Counted from the stretch's first letter, positions 1 through 8,975 are shown. The stretch is DNA of 64,000 nt from Paenibacillus sp. A3 (GCF_001399685.1 NZ_JTHN01000111.1:1-64000); one strand, 5' to 3'. Notes: generated by a model not told the origin, from the sequence alone. Translations and numbers: made by a program.

Positions 1-112
1 ATAGCGTTCGCCTTTGTCCACGGGAAATATCCACTGAAAGCGGAGTTCAATAAAAATTTCCTGTGGACAAGAGCGACCGGAAGTGGATACTCCGCCCCTC
101 ATTAATCTACAG
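1..112. repeat. Right part of a dispersed palindromic element (copy 1, cut by window edge)
   Basis: This segment aligns base for base with about 29600-29700, where a complete copy lies. It contains an inner stem, TTGTCCACGGGAAA (15-28) pairing with TTTCCTGTGGACAA, and the right outer arm ending near 112; the left outer arm lies outside the window. Stem changes relative to copy 2 keep the pairing (A-T here, G-C there). It precedes an ABC permease gene. Family unknown to me; it may be a MITE or a structured intergenic repeat. Confidence 0.75.
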
Positions 113-168
113 TTTTTGCAAAAAGCTTCGCAGAGCTTCCTACGGAAAACTTGGAGGAGGGGAACAAC

Positions 169-1050
169 ATGGTCGGCCGAAAGCCTTATTTTATCGCAGC
201 CGTTTTTTTGCTGCCGGCGCTTTTGTTATATACGCTGGCGTTTATCGTGCCGATCTTTCAGACGGCTTACATGTCCTTTTTTAGCTGGAACGGCATCAAG
301 AATGTCGCCTTGGAATATGTCGGGCTGCAAAACTACAGCGCCATGTTTCAAAAGCCTGAATTTTACCGTTCGCTCAAAAATATCGGCGTGTTTATTCTGG
401 CTTCGTTCTTGCTGATTTTGCCGGTCGCTTTCGCGCTGGCGCATATCGTCACCAGCAAGATGAAGGGAAGACGATTTTTCAAGATTGCCTTCTTTATGCC
501 TTCCGTGCTCCCGCTCACGGCAGTTGGCTTGATGTGGCAGTTTTTGCTCAAGGGAGAGGGCGGCCTCGTCAATATGGTGCTCTCGGCGATCGGCGCAAGT
601 TCGCTGACCCACGATTGGCTCGGCGAACCGGCCATTGCCATCTACGTTGTTGTGGTGGTCAACGCTTGGATTTATTGCGGGCTGAACATGATCATTTTCG
701 CCAGCGGCATGGTGGCGATTCCGGAGCAATTGTACGAGGCGGCGGCCATGGACGGAGCGGTCGGCTTCAAACGGCTTTGGTACATTACCGTGCCGATGAT
801 GCAGGAGACGCTGAAAATTTTCTCGATTCTTGCCGTGACGCAATCGCTTCGCGTGTTCGGACAAATTTTCGTTATGACCGGCGGAGGACCGAACGGCGCC
901 ACGGATGTGCCAACCACGCTGCTCTATTACGAGTCCTTTAAATATAACAACTTCGGGATGGGCAACGCCATCGGCACCTTCATTATCGTAGCGGCGCTTT
1001 TATCCACGGTCGTACTCAACAAGCTGATGAACACGAAGACGATGAAATAA
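169..1050 (+). CDS. Carbohydrate ABC transporter permease, MalF/UgpA type
   Basis: A 293-residue inner-membrane permease of the binding-protein-dependent sugar importer family. It has about six hydrophobic segments, the first at residues 8-30, and the EAA-like loop (EAAAMDGA, near residue 190) that contacts the ATPase. ATG 169 is preferred over the in-frame TTG at 151 because GGAGGAGGGG sits 7 bases before 169 and inside the longer reading. It is followed 18 bases later by a second permease, so the two form the channel heterodimer. The solute-binding protein is probably upstream, outside the window. The substrate cannot be read from sequence; sugar or oligosaccharide is inferred. Confidence 0.9.
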   Translation: MVGRKPYFIAAVFLLPALLLYTLAFIVPIFQTAYMSFFSWNGIKNVALEYVGLQNYSAMFQKPEFYRSLKNIGVFILASFLLILPVAFALAHIVTSKMKGRRFFKIAFFMPSVLPLTAVGLMWQFLLKGEGGLVNMVLSAIGASSLTHDWLGEPAIAIYVVVVVNAWIYCGLNMIIFASGMVAIPEQLYEAAAMDGAVGFKRLWYITVPMMQETLKIFSILAVTQSLRVFGQIFVMTGGGPNGATDVPTTLLYYESFKYNNFGMGNAIGTFIIVAALLSTVVLNKLMNTKTMK

Positions 1051-1068
1051 AGGCAGGTGAAATGGAAC

Positions 1069-1896
1069 ATGACGCTTCGCTCGTATAAAATTCCGGCATA
1101 TTTGTTTTCTACGCTTTGCGCGGTAATTTTTATGTATCCGTTGTTTTTTTCGGTGATATCTTCGCTCAAGGACAATTTGGAAATATACAATAACGTCTTT
1201 TCGCTGCCCGAGGTATGGCGCTGGAGCAACTACAAGCTCGCTTTTGTCACCGCACATATTGATAAAGCCGTATGGAATTCCTTCATTTATGCGATCGCAG
1301 GCACGCTTCTGACCTTGCTCTTGGGAGTCATGGCGTCGTTTATCCTGACCCGGATCTCGCTGAGGTGGAACGGCGCTTTATATATTTATTTCATCATGGG
1401 GCTGATGATCCCCGTCTATTCTCTCGTCATCCCGATTTCCCGGATGATCGGCTCGTTCAACGGCTTTAACAACTATTTCGTTATGATCGTGCTGTACGCG
1501 ACATTTCAACTGCCGCTTACGATTTTTTTGATTACCGGCTTTATGAAAGGAATCAACAAGGAAATCGACGAATCGGCGGTCATGGACGGCTGTGGTCCGG
1601 CGACACTGCTGTTTCGGATTTTGACGCCGCTGTCCATGCCGGCCATCTCGACGGCGGGAATCCTGGCCTTTTTCGATATTTACAACGATTTGATTTGGAA
1701 CGTCATTATGGTCAATGACCGGAGCATGTTCAACATTTCGATGGCGCTCATGTCCTTCGTAGGGGAACGGGGCAGCTCGCAGATGGGCCCGACGTTCGCG
1801 GGCATCATTCTCACGATCATTCCGACCATTGTCATCTATTTGCTGTTTCAGGAAAAGGTGGAGTCCGGCCTGAGCGCGGGAGCCGTGAAGGAGTAA
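1069..1896 (+). CDS. Carbohydrate ABC transporter permease, MalG/UgpE type
   Basis: A 275-residue partner permease with six predicted membrane segments and the conserved cytoplasmic EAA-type loop (DESAVMDGCGP). It should pair with the permease at 169-1050 to form a sugar importer channel energised by a shared MsmX-like ATPase encoded elsewhere, as is common in Bacillales. ATG 1069 has AGGTGA 8 bases upstream; GTG 1057 is an in-frame alternative that overlaps this site. A strong hairpin terminator follows, so this is the last gene of the operon. Confidence 0.9.
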   Translation: MTLRSYKIPAYLFSTLCAVIFMYPLFFSVISSLKDNLEIYNNVFSLPEVWRWSNYKLAFVTAHIDKAVWNSFIYAIAGTLLTLLLGVMASFILTRISLRWNGALYIYFIMGLMIPVYSLVIPISRMIGSFNGFNNYFVMIVLYATFQLPLTIFLITGFMKGINKEIDESAVMDGCGPATLLFRILTPLSMPAISTAGILAFFDIYNDLIWNVIMVNDRSMFNISMALMSFVGERGSSQMGPTFAGIILTIIPTIVIYLLFQEKVESGLSAGAVKE

Positions 1897-1936
1897 CGGA
1901 AAGGCCGGCCTTCTTGGGAGGGCTCCGGCATGATCG

Positions 1937-1977
1937 GCTGAAAGCCCGGCAGAGGGGCTTTCAGCGCTTTGTGTTTT
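1937..1977 (+). terminator. Rho-independent terminator after the sugar permease operon
   Basis: A 10-bp stem, CTGAAAGCCC pairing with GGGCTTTCAG over a short loop, is followed by a T-rich stretch (TTTGTGTTTTT). It lies between the + strand permeases and the convergent gene ending at 1987. Confidence 0.85.
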
Positions 1978-1986
1978 TATATTCCT

Positions 1987-3159
1987 CTACTGTACGTTTG
2001 AAAAATTTCGCAGCAGCGCGTTTTGCCCCCTGATTTGGACCGGCATCAACCGCTTTTCTCCCGTTTCCGGGTTCAAAATCCACCTTTTCGCATCTTTGAA
2101 GGTTCCCGACTTCGGCGCGGAAATAAAGGAAATTTCGTTACGTTCCAGCGCGATCAGGTTCACGTTATTGTGATGCTCGGCAGTCGGCGGGAAAATTGTT
2201 TTGACCTTCGCGCTCGTCAGGTCCATATATTCAATCGCTCCGCCTTCCCCGTTGGCCCCGGTGTAACTGATGAAAGCAACATGGCCGCCGTCCGACGTCC
2301 AGATGGCTTTACCGATGGCCGAACGGTCGGAAGGGGAGTAGATCATTTTATTTTGACCGCTCGTCAGGTCGTAAACCCACAGGCTTGAGGCCAGCCATAG
2401 CGGAACATTTTCTCCTTTGGCATAATTGCGGTTCAACGTGGCGCTGTACACGATCCGATTCCCGTCAGGGGAAAGGACCGGCGCGGCAAACTCGACCATC
2501 AAATACCCTCCGGCGTCGTCGAGCGGAACCGGCTTCCCTCCGTACGATTGAACGATTCGATCCAATTCGTCTTGGGTCATATAAAACTTCATCCGTTCTT
2601 CCCCGTTCTCTTCTTCCGCTCGCTTGACCAGCCGAATTCCGCCCTTGACCAAGGTCTCGACTTTTCCGCTGCCCGTATCCAACACGCCGATCTCCTGATC
2701 GACATGAGTGGTTTGGTCGCTTTTCACAAACAAGATCCTCCGGTGGTCGGGGAACCACGAAATCGTCTTGATTTCGTTCATCGGAGGGAGGTTGTCGAAA
2801 AAAACGTGCTGCTTGGCGCTCGTCAGCGATTGAACAACCAGATACCTGACCGTCTGCTGCTCGTTCCATTGGGTGTAAGCGGCTTTTGTCCCGTTTGAGC
2901 AGATCACCCCGAAATTGTCCGGAGTCACGTTCGGCAGCTTTAAAATCGTCTTGCTCTCTGCCTGCTCCGGATAATAAGCGACAAGCTGGCTGCCTGTTCC
3001 GTCAGCCGTAATGCCCGCAAGCCAGCCTTTGTAGTTTTGAGCGCCTTTCAGACCCTGGTAGCTTGTGATCAACAGGTGCACGATCCACGAAAGACCGACA
3101 ATAAGGATTAAAATTAACGCGATAATATGGAAGCGGTTTACCGTTTGCGCAGACCCCAT
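1987..3159 (-). CDS. Membrane-anchored TolB-like beta-propeller protein, function unknown
   Basis: 390 residues. One hydrophobic segment near residues 11-33 probably anchors the protein with the rest outside the membrane. The exported part has repeated short blades with Trp/Asp turns (SWFPDHRRILFV, VLSPDGNRIVYSA, WTSDGGHVAFIS) typical of TolB/WD40-like six-bladed propellers. GGTGG lies just before the ATG. Such proteins often act as binding scaffolds; no enzyme motif is visible. It is convergent with the sugar permeases and about 150 bases downstream of the secreted protein at 3307-4011 on the same strand, with no clear terminator between them. Confidence 0.7.
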   Translation of the reverse strand: MGSAQTVNRFHIIALILILIVGLSWIVHLLITSYQGLKGAQNYKGWLAGITADGTGSQLVAYYPEQAESKTILKLPNVTPDNFGVICSNGTKAAYTQWNEQQTVRYLVVQSLTSAKQHVFFDNLPPMNEIKTISWFPDHRRILFVKSDQTTHVDQEIGVLDTGSGKVETLVKGGIRLVKRAEEENGEERMKFYMTQDELDRIVQSYGGKPVPLDDAGGYLMVEFAAPVLSPDGNRIVYSATLNRNYAKGENVPLWLASSLWVYDLTSGQNKMIYSPSDRSAIGKAIWTSDGGHVAFISYTGANGEGGAIEYMDLTSAKVKTIFPPTAEHHNNVNLIALERNEISFISAPKSGTFKDAKRWILNPETGEKRLMPVQIRGQNALLRNFSNVQ

Positions 3160-3306
3160 AATTCCACCCCAGCCTGAAAATAATCGTAAACCATTCGGAA
3201 AAAAGGTGCCCCTGTTCCATCATTCCTCAAGAAAGGAGCACCGGTAAAGCTGCAATTGGCCGTGAAACAGCTTATGTTTGAATAAATGCGGACGACCCGT
3301 CAAATA

Positions 3307-4011
3307 TTACGGATTCCAGTTTTCCACGGGCACCAAAGTTCTTGAGTAAAACACGCCGTCGCTCGTGTTCCCGTGGAGATCTTTAAATACGGTCTTGTCC
3401 AGGTCGGCGATGACCTTCACGTAGCGGCTGCCCGGGCATTGGTTCGGACCGAAATCGTTGCGTTTGATGGTCGACGACTTGTCCTTATCCACATCCCGGA
3501 TGGTGAAGTTGATGTTCATTTTGACATCGACTGTATTTTGCCCCGTTGTGCTGGAACCGTTTCGGTAAGGCAGCGCATTTTTTCCCGACGTATTGTACCA
3601 GGTGGCGCTGCCGTAGCTGAGCAAATATTTGCCGCCGGAGGAATTATGCAGCTCGCCGATCGTATGCCGGGCATAAGTATCTTTTTTCTTTGCGCCGCAT
3701 TCGTTCGGATTCCAGTAGCCGATCAGGATAGGGTTATTTTCCGTATCGTAGTGACGTTCTGCGGCAGCCGCGTTCAACCTGTTGTTCTTCAGGTTCGGCA
3801 GCAGCGCTTCAAAAGAAGCTTGTTGACTTTGGAGCGCTTGCTCCTCCGGCGTCGCGTATACGGCTCCGGGCATGTTGGACAGGACGGACCCGCCAATCGC
3901 ATCCTTATGGATAATAACTCCCGACTGCTCCTTTCCCGCAAACGTCGACGATGTCGTAATGGCGCCTAACAATAAAGCAAACGACAAAACTTTTACGATC
4001 TTTTTTTCCAT
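3307..4011 (-). CDS. Secreted protein of unknown function with an EF-hand-like Asp loop
   Basis: 234 residues starting at ATG 4011, which has GGAGGTG 9 bases upstream; a 26-residue extension is readable but unlikely. Residues 1-26 are a classical signal peptide (MEKK, hydrophobic core, TFAG). The mature part has two cysteines (NECGAKK and NQCPG) that could form a disulfide. A DVDKDKSSTIKRNDFG segment resembles an EF-hand or dockerin calcium loop. I do not recognise the family. It is the last GC-rich gene before the AT-rich toxin/immunity region. Confidence 0.7.
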   Translation of the reverse strand: MEKKIVKVLSFALLLGAITTSSTFAGKEQSGVIIHKDAIGGSVLSNMPGAVYATPEEQALQSQQASFEALLPNLKNNRLNAAAAERHYDTENNPILIGYWNPNECGAKKKDTYARHTIGELHNSSGGKYLLSYGSATWYNTSGKNALPYRNGSSTTGQNTVDVKMNINFTIRDVDKDKSSTIKRNDFGPNQCPGSRYVKVIADLDKTVFKDLHGNTSDGVFYSRTLVPVENWNP

Positions 4012-4386
4012 GGTACACAACACCTCCGACAAAAAAGTTCGTTTCATCATGTCATGTTGTGATGTATTGAAAGGTGGCCACCCGTTCAATCGCAGAAAAA
4101 GATTGTGAGATCTAAATAATAGAATAAATAACTATATTTTCCTTATTTATATCAAGGCTACAGGATGAGACTCCTATTTTCAATAGCTTCGAATAAAATG
4201 GTAACTTCGAACTAGCCTGATTCGAAAAAAGATAGCTCTTGTCGTCGCAGTTTGTCGAGGGGACGGGTAGTGGTTAGACTACAGACAGGTTCAAAATTGA
4301 ATATGATATGATCATGTTTTAGAATCAGAAATAGGTAAATGCTATACAATGTATAGAATAAATTTTAAGCTTTGTAGAGGAGTATC
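4012..4386. other. Intergenic boundary where base composition becomes AT-rich
   Basis: 375 bases without a gene between the divergent secreted protein and the first immunity gene. From about 4100 on the sequence becomes AT-rich and stays so to about 21.1 kb. A possible -10 (TATACAAT, 4343-4350) lies ahead of the barstar-like gene, but I see no convincing -35. No direct repeat or tRNA marking an insertion edge was found. Confidence 0.5.
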
Positions 4387-5154
4387 ATGTCTATATATTC
4401 ACTTGTAGATGTTGAAAGTGATTTAATTATTGGAAATTGTATGAATATAGTTGGACTTTCAGGTAGTCGACAATATAGAGCACGCAATTTCTATGAATTA
4501 ATTTTAGTGGGTTTGAGGTTAAATGAGATCTATATAAAACATTGCTTGGCTACCAAAGCCAATATGGCAAGAATTTGTATTAATATGTTGAGTCAAGATG
4601 AGAAGGTGATAGGCTCATTATACTTTGCACTAGCTAAACCTTATTATTTTCATAAGAATCCAATTCCTCAGGAAATATTTAACCTGGAATTATCCGGTGG
4701 GTTCTGGGTTGAACCCTCTTATGAAGCGATGGAAATTTGGAGAAAATGGATGATCTCAAAACCAACAATAAAAAATACATGGTCAAGCCTATCACAGAGA
4801 CGAAGATTAGGTTGGTTGGAAGTTGTTCGTATGAATCATGCCACCTACCGTAATATTCCTACTAATAATAACTATTTCTTGGATATGACGCATGTAAGAG
4901 ATTCAGTATCCTTTTATTGTGCCTTGGGGGAAGCAATGAATGGGCCAGGTGGTTATTATGGTTTTTCTTTGGACAGTCTTGATGACTGTTTTTGCGGGGG
5001 TTTTGGAGCAACGCCGCCATTTGTTCTTCACCTTTGTAATGGAAATTTTGACGAGCTAATGCATCGGGATAAAATAAAAGAATCCGAGAGAGAAAAATTA
5101 CGAAAACTCCAAGAATTATTAATTTCAAATCAAGTAACCTTGGTTTGTGATTAA
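4387..5154 (+). CDS. Barstar-like immunity protein with N-terminal extension
   Basis: 255 residues. The C-terminal part (about residues 175-250) carries the barstar pattern: FYCALGEAMNGPGGYYGFSL, then a DSLDDC-like helix, matching the barnase-inhibitor helix that plugs the RNase active site. The N-terminal 150 residues are an extra domain I cannot name. GGAG lies about 6 bases upstream of ATG. It heads an AT-rich run of immunity-like genes and has no toxin partner beside it, so it is probably an orphan immunity gene against a barnase-type ribonuclease toxin. The function is inferred from the fold signature. Confidence 0.7.
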   Translation: MSIYSLVDVESDLIIGNCMNIVGLSGSRQYRARNFYELILVGLRLNEIYIKHCLATKANMARICINMLSQDEKVIGSLYFALAKPYYFHKNPIPQEIFNLELSGGFWVEPSYEAMEIWRKWMISKPTIKNTWSSLSQRRRLGWLEVVRMNHATYRNIPTNNNYFLDMTHVRDSVSFYCALGEAMNGPGGYYGFSLDSLDDCFCGGFGATPPFVLHLCNGNFDELMHRDKIKESEREKLRKLQELLISNQVTLVCD

Positions 5155-5171
5155 ATTTCACGAGGTGACAG

Positions 5172-5738
5172 ATGAAGCGTGCATTTTATATGAAAACAAG
5201 AAAGCGTGTCCCGGGAGATGAAAAAAATAGTTATCTTGACAAAATTGGAGGGCTGCCTACTCATAAACCAAATGAATTTCCTATTTATATTGATGATGTG
5301 AAATATGGATTCCTAATGCAGGTCTATTGTGATAAAGAGAAGTTTCCAAATATTGAAGGAGTTTTATGCTGGCAAATCTATCAACATGTTCGTGAACAAG
5401 ATAGTCCAATCATTATAGAAGTACCGATTGGTGCAGAATTGAATAGTAATAACGAGGGTACTCCTATGAATCGATTGGAAGAGCGAATCATATATTATGA
5501 AGAAGGAATGGAGCCAGACGTTTTAGAAGTTGGTATTGGAATATATCCTGAGGAAGAAGAACTAAAGTATTATTCGTCCAAAATAGGCGGTGCTGTTCCG
5601 GAAGAATTTATTGATTGTGACTACGAATATATTGGAACAATATTTGAGGATGTTCCGGAAGAATATGAGTTGAACTTTGGTATTGAGGCTTTAAACTTAG
5701 TTAGAAATCGTGACGGGAAATTGGATCTAATATCGTAG
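5172..5738 (+). CDS. DUF1963/YwqG-like protein, putative immunity
   Basis: 188 residues, acidic. The segment DKIGGLPTHKPNEFPIY resembles the DUF1963 (YwqG) core, in which a Gly-Gly-x-Pro turn follows a short strand; a second KIGGAVPEEF echoes it near the C-terminus. GAGGTGA precedes the ATG. It follows the barstar-like gene by 17 bases and is probably co-transcribed. Members of this family recur in immunity gene arrays of Firmicutes, which fits the context. No catalytic motif is seen. Confidence 0.6.
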   Translation: MKRAFYMKTRKRVPGDEKNSYLDKIGGLPTHKPNEFPIYIDDVKYGFLMQVYCDKEKFPNIEGVLCWQIYQHVREQDSPIIIEVPIGAELNSNNEGTPMNRLEERIIYYEEGMEPDVLEVGIGIYPEEEELKYYSSKIGGAVPEEFIDCDYEYIGTIFEDVPEEYELNFGIEALNLVRNRDGKLDLIS

Positions 5739-5817
5739 AAAGTTTAAGAAGACGATTTTAATATTAGTAAGGCACGTTGATATACCTCAAACGAGTAAAC
5801 AATGCTCGTAATCTCCT

Positions 5818-5985
5818 ATAAATGTTATTGAAATTTGGTCTCCTTATTCAGATGTAATAAAAAAATATGAAACACCTGCTTTTGCTGAATGCTTTGGTTA
5901 TGTTTCTCTTCTTGGTCTAGATGGCTGAAAAAGTTGAAAATATTAAAAAGTAGATTATGAAATAGTTCTCTTTGTTTTGCTATAG
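5818..5985 (+). pseudogene. Frameshifted remnant of a Tdi1/DUF1851-like immunity protein C-terminus
   Basis: Three reading frames in succession give one plausible tail: INVIEIWSPYSDVIKKYETP... GYVSLLGLDG, then AEKVENIKK after a shift near 5930, then VDYEIVL after another near 5950, ending at TAG 5983. The order GYV-x-LLGL-G-x-ENIKKVD resembles the C-terminal part of the T6SS immunity protein Tdi1/DUF1851 family. No start or N-terminal half remains. I infer a decayed immunity gene. Confidence 0.45.
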
Positions 5986-6010
5986 ATTTGGATTAAACGG
6001 AGGAGCGGCT

Positions 6011-6799
6011 TTGGAGATCTTGGATAAATTGATTGGTGATATTTGGTATAGCGATAAAAATGATGGGATGGCCAATGAAATAAAGGAGTGTATTGGGTTA
6101 GGTGACACAGAATCGGTAGTGTTGCTTGAACTTATCAATGCTTTTAAACAAGGTCATTTTTCGCAAAAAACTAAACTACTTGATTTGATACATACAAGTG
6201 AAAACAGGGATTTGTTAAATGTGGCTATCAGGCTGTTCTTTTCAGTAGCTACGCCAGATGATTTTACAAAAATTGACAACTTCTTAATTAAAGCAGAACA
6301 AGAAATAGTATCTGTATTCGTTTCTTTTGCGGAAGAATCATTATCATATCAAATTATACCATCTTTATTAGGGTTGTTGTCTATATGGGAAGATACTGAA
6401 TTAGGTGAAGATATTTCATTTAAAATAGGCAGTATGATAGGGTATGATAAAGCTACCTATGAACTATGTTCAGTAGATGAATTAGGTAACGAATTTATTG
6501 CTTTTTGTAAAGATAAAGATTTAGAAAAATATTATTATGATGGCGAGTTAGCTTTTCCCGGACATTTGACTAAAATGCTTATTGAAGAAACCATGATTGC
6601 TAGGTCCAGTAATAGTGAATTGAAAAATGATACTATCCCATCCTTATTATCTATTTGGAGCGGAATTAAATGTCCTGCAGATTACTATACTAAAGTAGAT
6701 GATAAGATAGCTGGTCAGATCATTGAATATGTAAAACAAATAGCGTCAATGAAATGGGAAAAAGGATGTAAGTATTTTTACGGGCATAAGATACACTAG
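6011..6799 (+). CDS. Imm47-like helical immunity protein
   Basis: 262 residues starting at TTG 6011, which has GGAGGA 6 bases upstream; a longer reading from TTG 5972 lacks a ribosome site. The protein is acidic and mostly helical, without membrane segments. The stretch LLSIWSGIKCPADYYTK resembles my memory of Imm47-type immunity proteins, but I cannot confirm the family. It sits between an immunity remnant and a toxin fragment, and a terminator follows at 6831-6858. The immunity role is inferred mainly from context. Confidence 0.55.
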   Translation: MEILDKLIGDIWYSDKNDGMANEIKECIGLGDTESVVLLELINAFKQGHFSQKTKLLDLIHTSENRDLLNVAIRLFFSVATPDDFTKIDNFLIKAEQEIVSVFVSFAEESLSYQIIPSLLGLLSIWEDTELGEDISFKIGSMIGYDKATYELCSVDELGNEFIAFCKDKDLEKYYYDGELAFPGHLTKMLIEETMIARSSNSELKNDTIPSLLSIWSGIKCPADYYTKVDDKIAGQIIEYVKQIASMKWEKGCKYFYGHKIH

Positions 6800-6830
6800 A
6801 CTATATAAAAAACATTCATGGCTTTCAGCC

Positions 6831-6858
6831 ACATCCTGGAAACGGGATGTTTTTTTAT
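6831..6858 (+). terminator. Terminator after the Imm47-like gene
   Basis: ACATCC pairs with GGATGT around TGGAAACG and is followed by TTTTTTT. It separates the first immunity group from the toxin-carrier fragment that starts at about 6865. Confidence 0.8.
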
Positions 6859-6864
6859 TCTGTA

Positions 6865-7079
6865 GCCCGAAGATTGAGATGGTTGGACTGACGAAGGCGC
6901 CTGTGGTTGTGGAGGAATTGCCACAGGAAGAAGAAGAGGAACAGCAGGATGAGTTTGAAAGTTATCCTACAGACTTTGCAAAAGCGGGTGAGGTGGCTCC
7001 AAATGGGCCTAAATCGGACAAGAATACTTGGGCATCATCGCCAAGCTCGCAAGACTATGCAAGAAAGGAATTGATTTAA
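6865..7079 (+). pseudogene. Fragment of the VgrG-like carrier/pre-toxin joined to a toxin end
   Basis: The segment MVGLTKAPVVVEELPQEEEE matches the same junction in the larger carrier remnant at about 11530-11600 at both DNA and protein level. Beyond it the sequence passes straight to a different tail (DFAKAGEVAPNGPKSDKNTW) ending at TAA 7077. Spike upstream and pre-toxin downstream are missing, so this is a deletion product: carrier junction plus the last 35-40 residues of some toxin. The GTG of the following immunity gene abuts the stop, as in a normal toxin-immunity pair. Confidence 0.65.
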
Positions 7080-7520
7080 GTGAATATTAAAGGTTTTGGT
7101 AAAGCAACAGATGAAATGATTGGTAATTTTGAGAAACATATTGGTTTTTCGTTACCCGAAGATTATAAACAATTTTTGCGAGAGTATAATGGTGGTACTT
7201 CAATTGTTAGATACAGTACTTTTTATGTTGAAGAGCTAAACGATAATATACCACTTGATGTGATGTATGGGTTAGATGTAGAAAGACCTTTTGATTTAAT
7301 AAAGTGGTATGATGAATACAAGGACGATTTATTTTCAAATAGCATTGTAATAGGTGATGATCCAGGTTCGGGGAAAATTGTGCTAATAACCGATCCAGAG
7401 TTTAAAGGAGTTTATTATTGGGATCATGTATTTAATTTTGAGCAGTCAAGTGAAGATGAGAATACTTTTGAGATTTCAGAGAGTTTTAAAATATTTATTG
7501 AAGGATTAAAGAATCCTTAA
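7080..7520 (+). CDS. SMI1/KNR4 (SUKH) family immunity protein
   Basis: 146 residues starting at GTG 7080, directly after the toxin-remnant stop. The N-terminal FEKHIGFSLPEDYKQFLREY is the hallmark SMI1/KNR4 helix pair, followed by strands with YGLD and a C-terminal F-x-x-FIEGL helix. SUKH proteins neutralise many unrelated nuclease toxins in polymorphic toxin loci. The adjoining toxin fragment keeps only its last residues, so this is an orphan immunity gene. AAAGGA lies about 10 bases upstream. Confidence 0.85.
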   Translation: MNIKGFGKATDEMIGNFEKHIGFSLPEDYKQFLREYNGGTSIVRYSTFYVEELNDNIPLDVMYGLDVERPFDLIKWYDEYKDDLFSNSIVIGDDPGSGKIVLITDPEFKGVYYWDHVFNFEQSSEDENTFEISESFKIFIEGLKNP

Positions 7521-7545
7521 AAAATCCCGGATTTACATTTTAGAA

Positions 7546-7660
7546 GCAGGATTGTATAATACAACCAACAAACCAAACACTTAAAAACTTGAAAACACGT
7601 TTGATAAACTTCCAATGGCTTATTCCAACTTGAACGATGAGGAGGAATGAGCCTTTTTTG
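7546..7660 (+). repeat. Module-edge repeat R5, copy a (contains a terminator hairpin)
   Basis: Shares GTATAATACAACCAACAAAC and a downstream hairpin with copies at about 11153 and 15669. The hairpin GGCTTATTCC (7617-7626) with GGAATGAGCC (7644-7653) is followed by TTTTTT, a standard terminator shape. It closes the SUKH immunity module. Confidence 0.75.
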
Positions 7661-7830
7661 TATGCCCAAGATCAAAGGAGGAAAAGGAAAATGGTAAAAC
7701 ATGTACAGGAAGTAGAGGAAAAAAACTGGGCTTTATTGCTCAGGTACAAGCAAAGAAGCTTTAGAAATGACCCTAATCTATATTAGATAGGCAGTATAAT
7801 AAATTTCGTAAAGATTATTGATTTGGAGAG
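7661..7830 (+). repeat. Non-coding duplicated fragment, copy 1 (partner at about 20518-20670)
   Basis: From AAATCAAAGGAGGAAAAGG-like sequence through GCAAAGAAGCTTTAGAAATG to AAATTTCGTAAAGAT this matches 20518-20670 with several indels. Neither copy keeps an open frame beyond about 50 codons. The two probably derive from one lost toxin tip (readable as KQRSFRNDPNL in both). About 95 further bases to 7926 show nothing recognisable. Confidence 0.5.
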
Positions 7831-7926
7831 CAGAAGAGCATATAACCAGATCCAATGAAGAATTTCCAACCAATAAGTGTTGTAATGTTAAAGGCCAACT
7901 TGTAGACAATAAAACGGCCAAGGTAG

Positions 7927-8355
7927 GTGAATATTATATTTATTATTAAAATTGATATTCATAAATTAGAAAGTGATTTAAAAAAATTATATAGCTGGAA
8001 AGATTGGGATAGGATTCAGAAAGAAATATTTCATACTGATGAATGGCCTGAAACATCAATTGATAGATTAGAAGAGGATTTGGAAAGACCAGTTCAAATA
8101 ATAGAAGGGTGTGAATGGGAACCAACTACTGCTTCGTATGATGTTTCTCCTGAAATTATGCATTTATACGAAAAAACCAGACAAAAAGTATTTTCTATAC
8201 TCGAACCAGAAGCGGATGAGGAAAATAAACAACATCCGGAATTGCACGGCAAACGGTGTATCTATTGCAGGATTTGGACAAGGGATTTTTCGAAACAAAA
8301 ATGCCTAAAATGCGGTAATGAGTTACTAGAATTACCACTTAATGAATGGGATTAG
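7927..8355 (+). CDS. Zinc-ribbon immunity-like protein, paralogue 1
   Basis: 142 residues if GTG 7927 is used. The C-terminus has four cysteines in two pairs (RCIYCRIW and KCLKCGNE), a zinc-ribbon layout; the N-terminal helical part is acidic. It is nearly identical to 14454-14873. In that copy the start is ATG with AAGGTAGGTG upstream, but here the same codon is ATA, leaving only GTG inside the ribosome site or no efficient start. It may therefore be poorly translated. Family not recognised; an immunity role is suggested by context. Confidence 0.6.
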   Translation: MNIIFIIKIDIHKLESDLKKLYSWKDWDRIQKEIFHTDEWPETSIDRLEEDLERPVQIIEGCEWEPTTASYDVSPEIMHLYEKTRQKVFSILEPEADEENKQHPELHGKRCIYCRIWTRDFSKQKCLKCGNELLELPLNEWD

Positions 8356-8424
8356 GATTAGTTTTTATTTCCAAACGTTGTAAATCAATTGAAAGCATAT
8401 TACTGGTTTTGAAAGGATAGAAAA

Positions 8425-8928
8425 ATGAATCAAGAACTAAGAATATTAATAAAAAAACTTATTGGCGGTGAAATAACAGATCTAGAATTTTTGGATTTGT
8501 TCAAGGGAAGCATAGAAAAAACTAGCTACTTTGACAAACAGTTAGAAGTTATTTGTAGAGAAAAAAATAAAGATGACCTAGGATTAATATTTTATATAGG
8601 ATTTACATTTGATTTGTTTGATGAAAGACATTTGGAAATGTTAAACCAGTTAATCACTGAAGCTTGGCATAAGGTACATGAGGATATTGCTGGCTTGCTT
8701 CAATATTTTAAATCAAATTCGTCGGTAGAAAGTCTTTATACAGCAGCAATAACTAAATTTGAGTATCTTCATTACACAAATGCCCTTGCCGTAAAATGTA
8801 TCTGGGCTCTAGGTGATATTAATACGCCAGAGTCTAAAGAGAAATTAGAACTCTTAAGTAAATCAAAGGAAAAAGAAATTAAAAAGAATGCTTTACACCA
8901 ATTAAAAAGAATCTCTATAAAAAAGTAG
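8425..8928 (+). CDS. HEAT-like helical protein, putative immunity
   Basis: 167 residues, almost wholly helical, with a C-terminal ALAVKCIWALGDINTPESKE... KKNALHQLKRI pattern typical of one HEAT-like repeat. AAAGGATAG lies about 7 bases before ATG. It is located 69 bases after the zinc-ribbon gene, in the same direction, and a strong terminator follows at 8976. Small HEAT proteins are common in immunity arrays; no specific family is claimed. Confidence 0.5.
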   Translation: MNQELRILIKKLIGGEITDLEFLDLFKGSIEKTSYFDKQLEVICREKNKDDLGLIFYIGFTFDLFDERHLEMLNQLITEAWHKVHEDIAGLLQYFKSNSSVESLYTAAITKFEYLHYTNALAVKCIWALGDINTPESKEKLELLSKSKEKEIKKNALHQLKRISIKK

Positions 8929-8975
8929 TATAAAATAATTTACCAAAGTAAACACATTTATGAAATATTCGAAAA

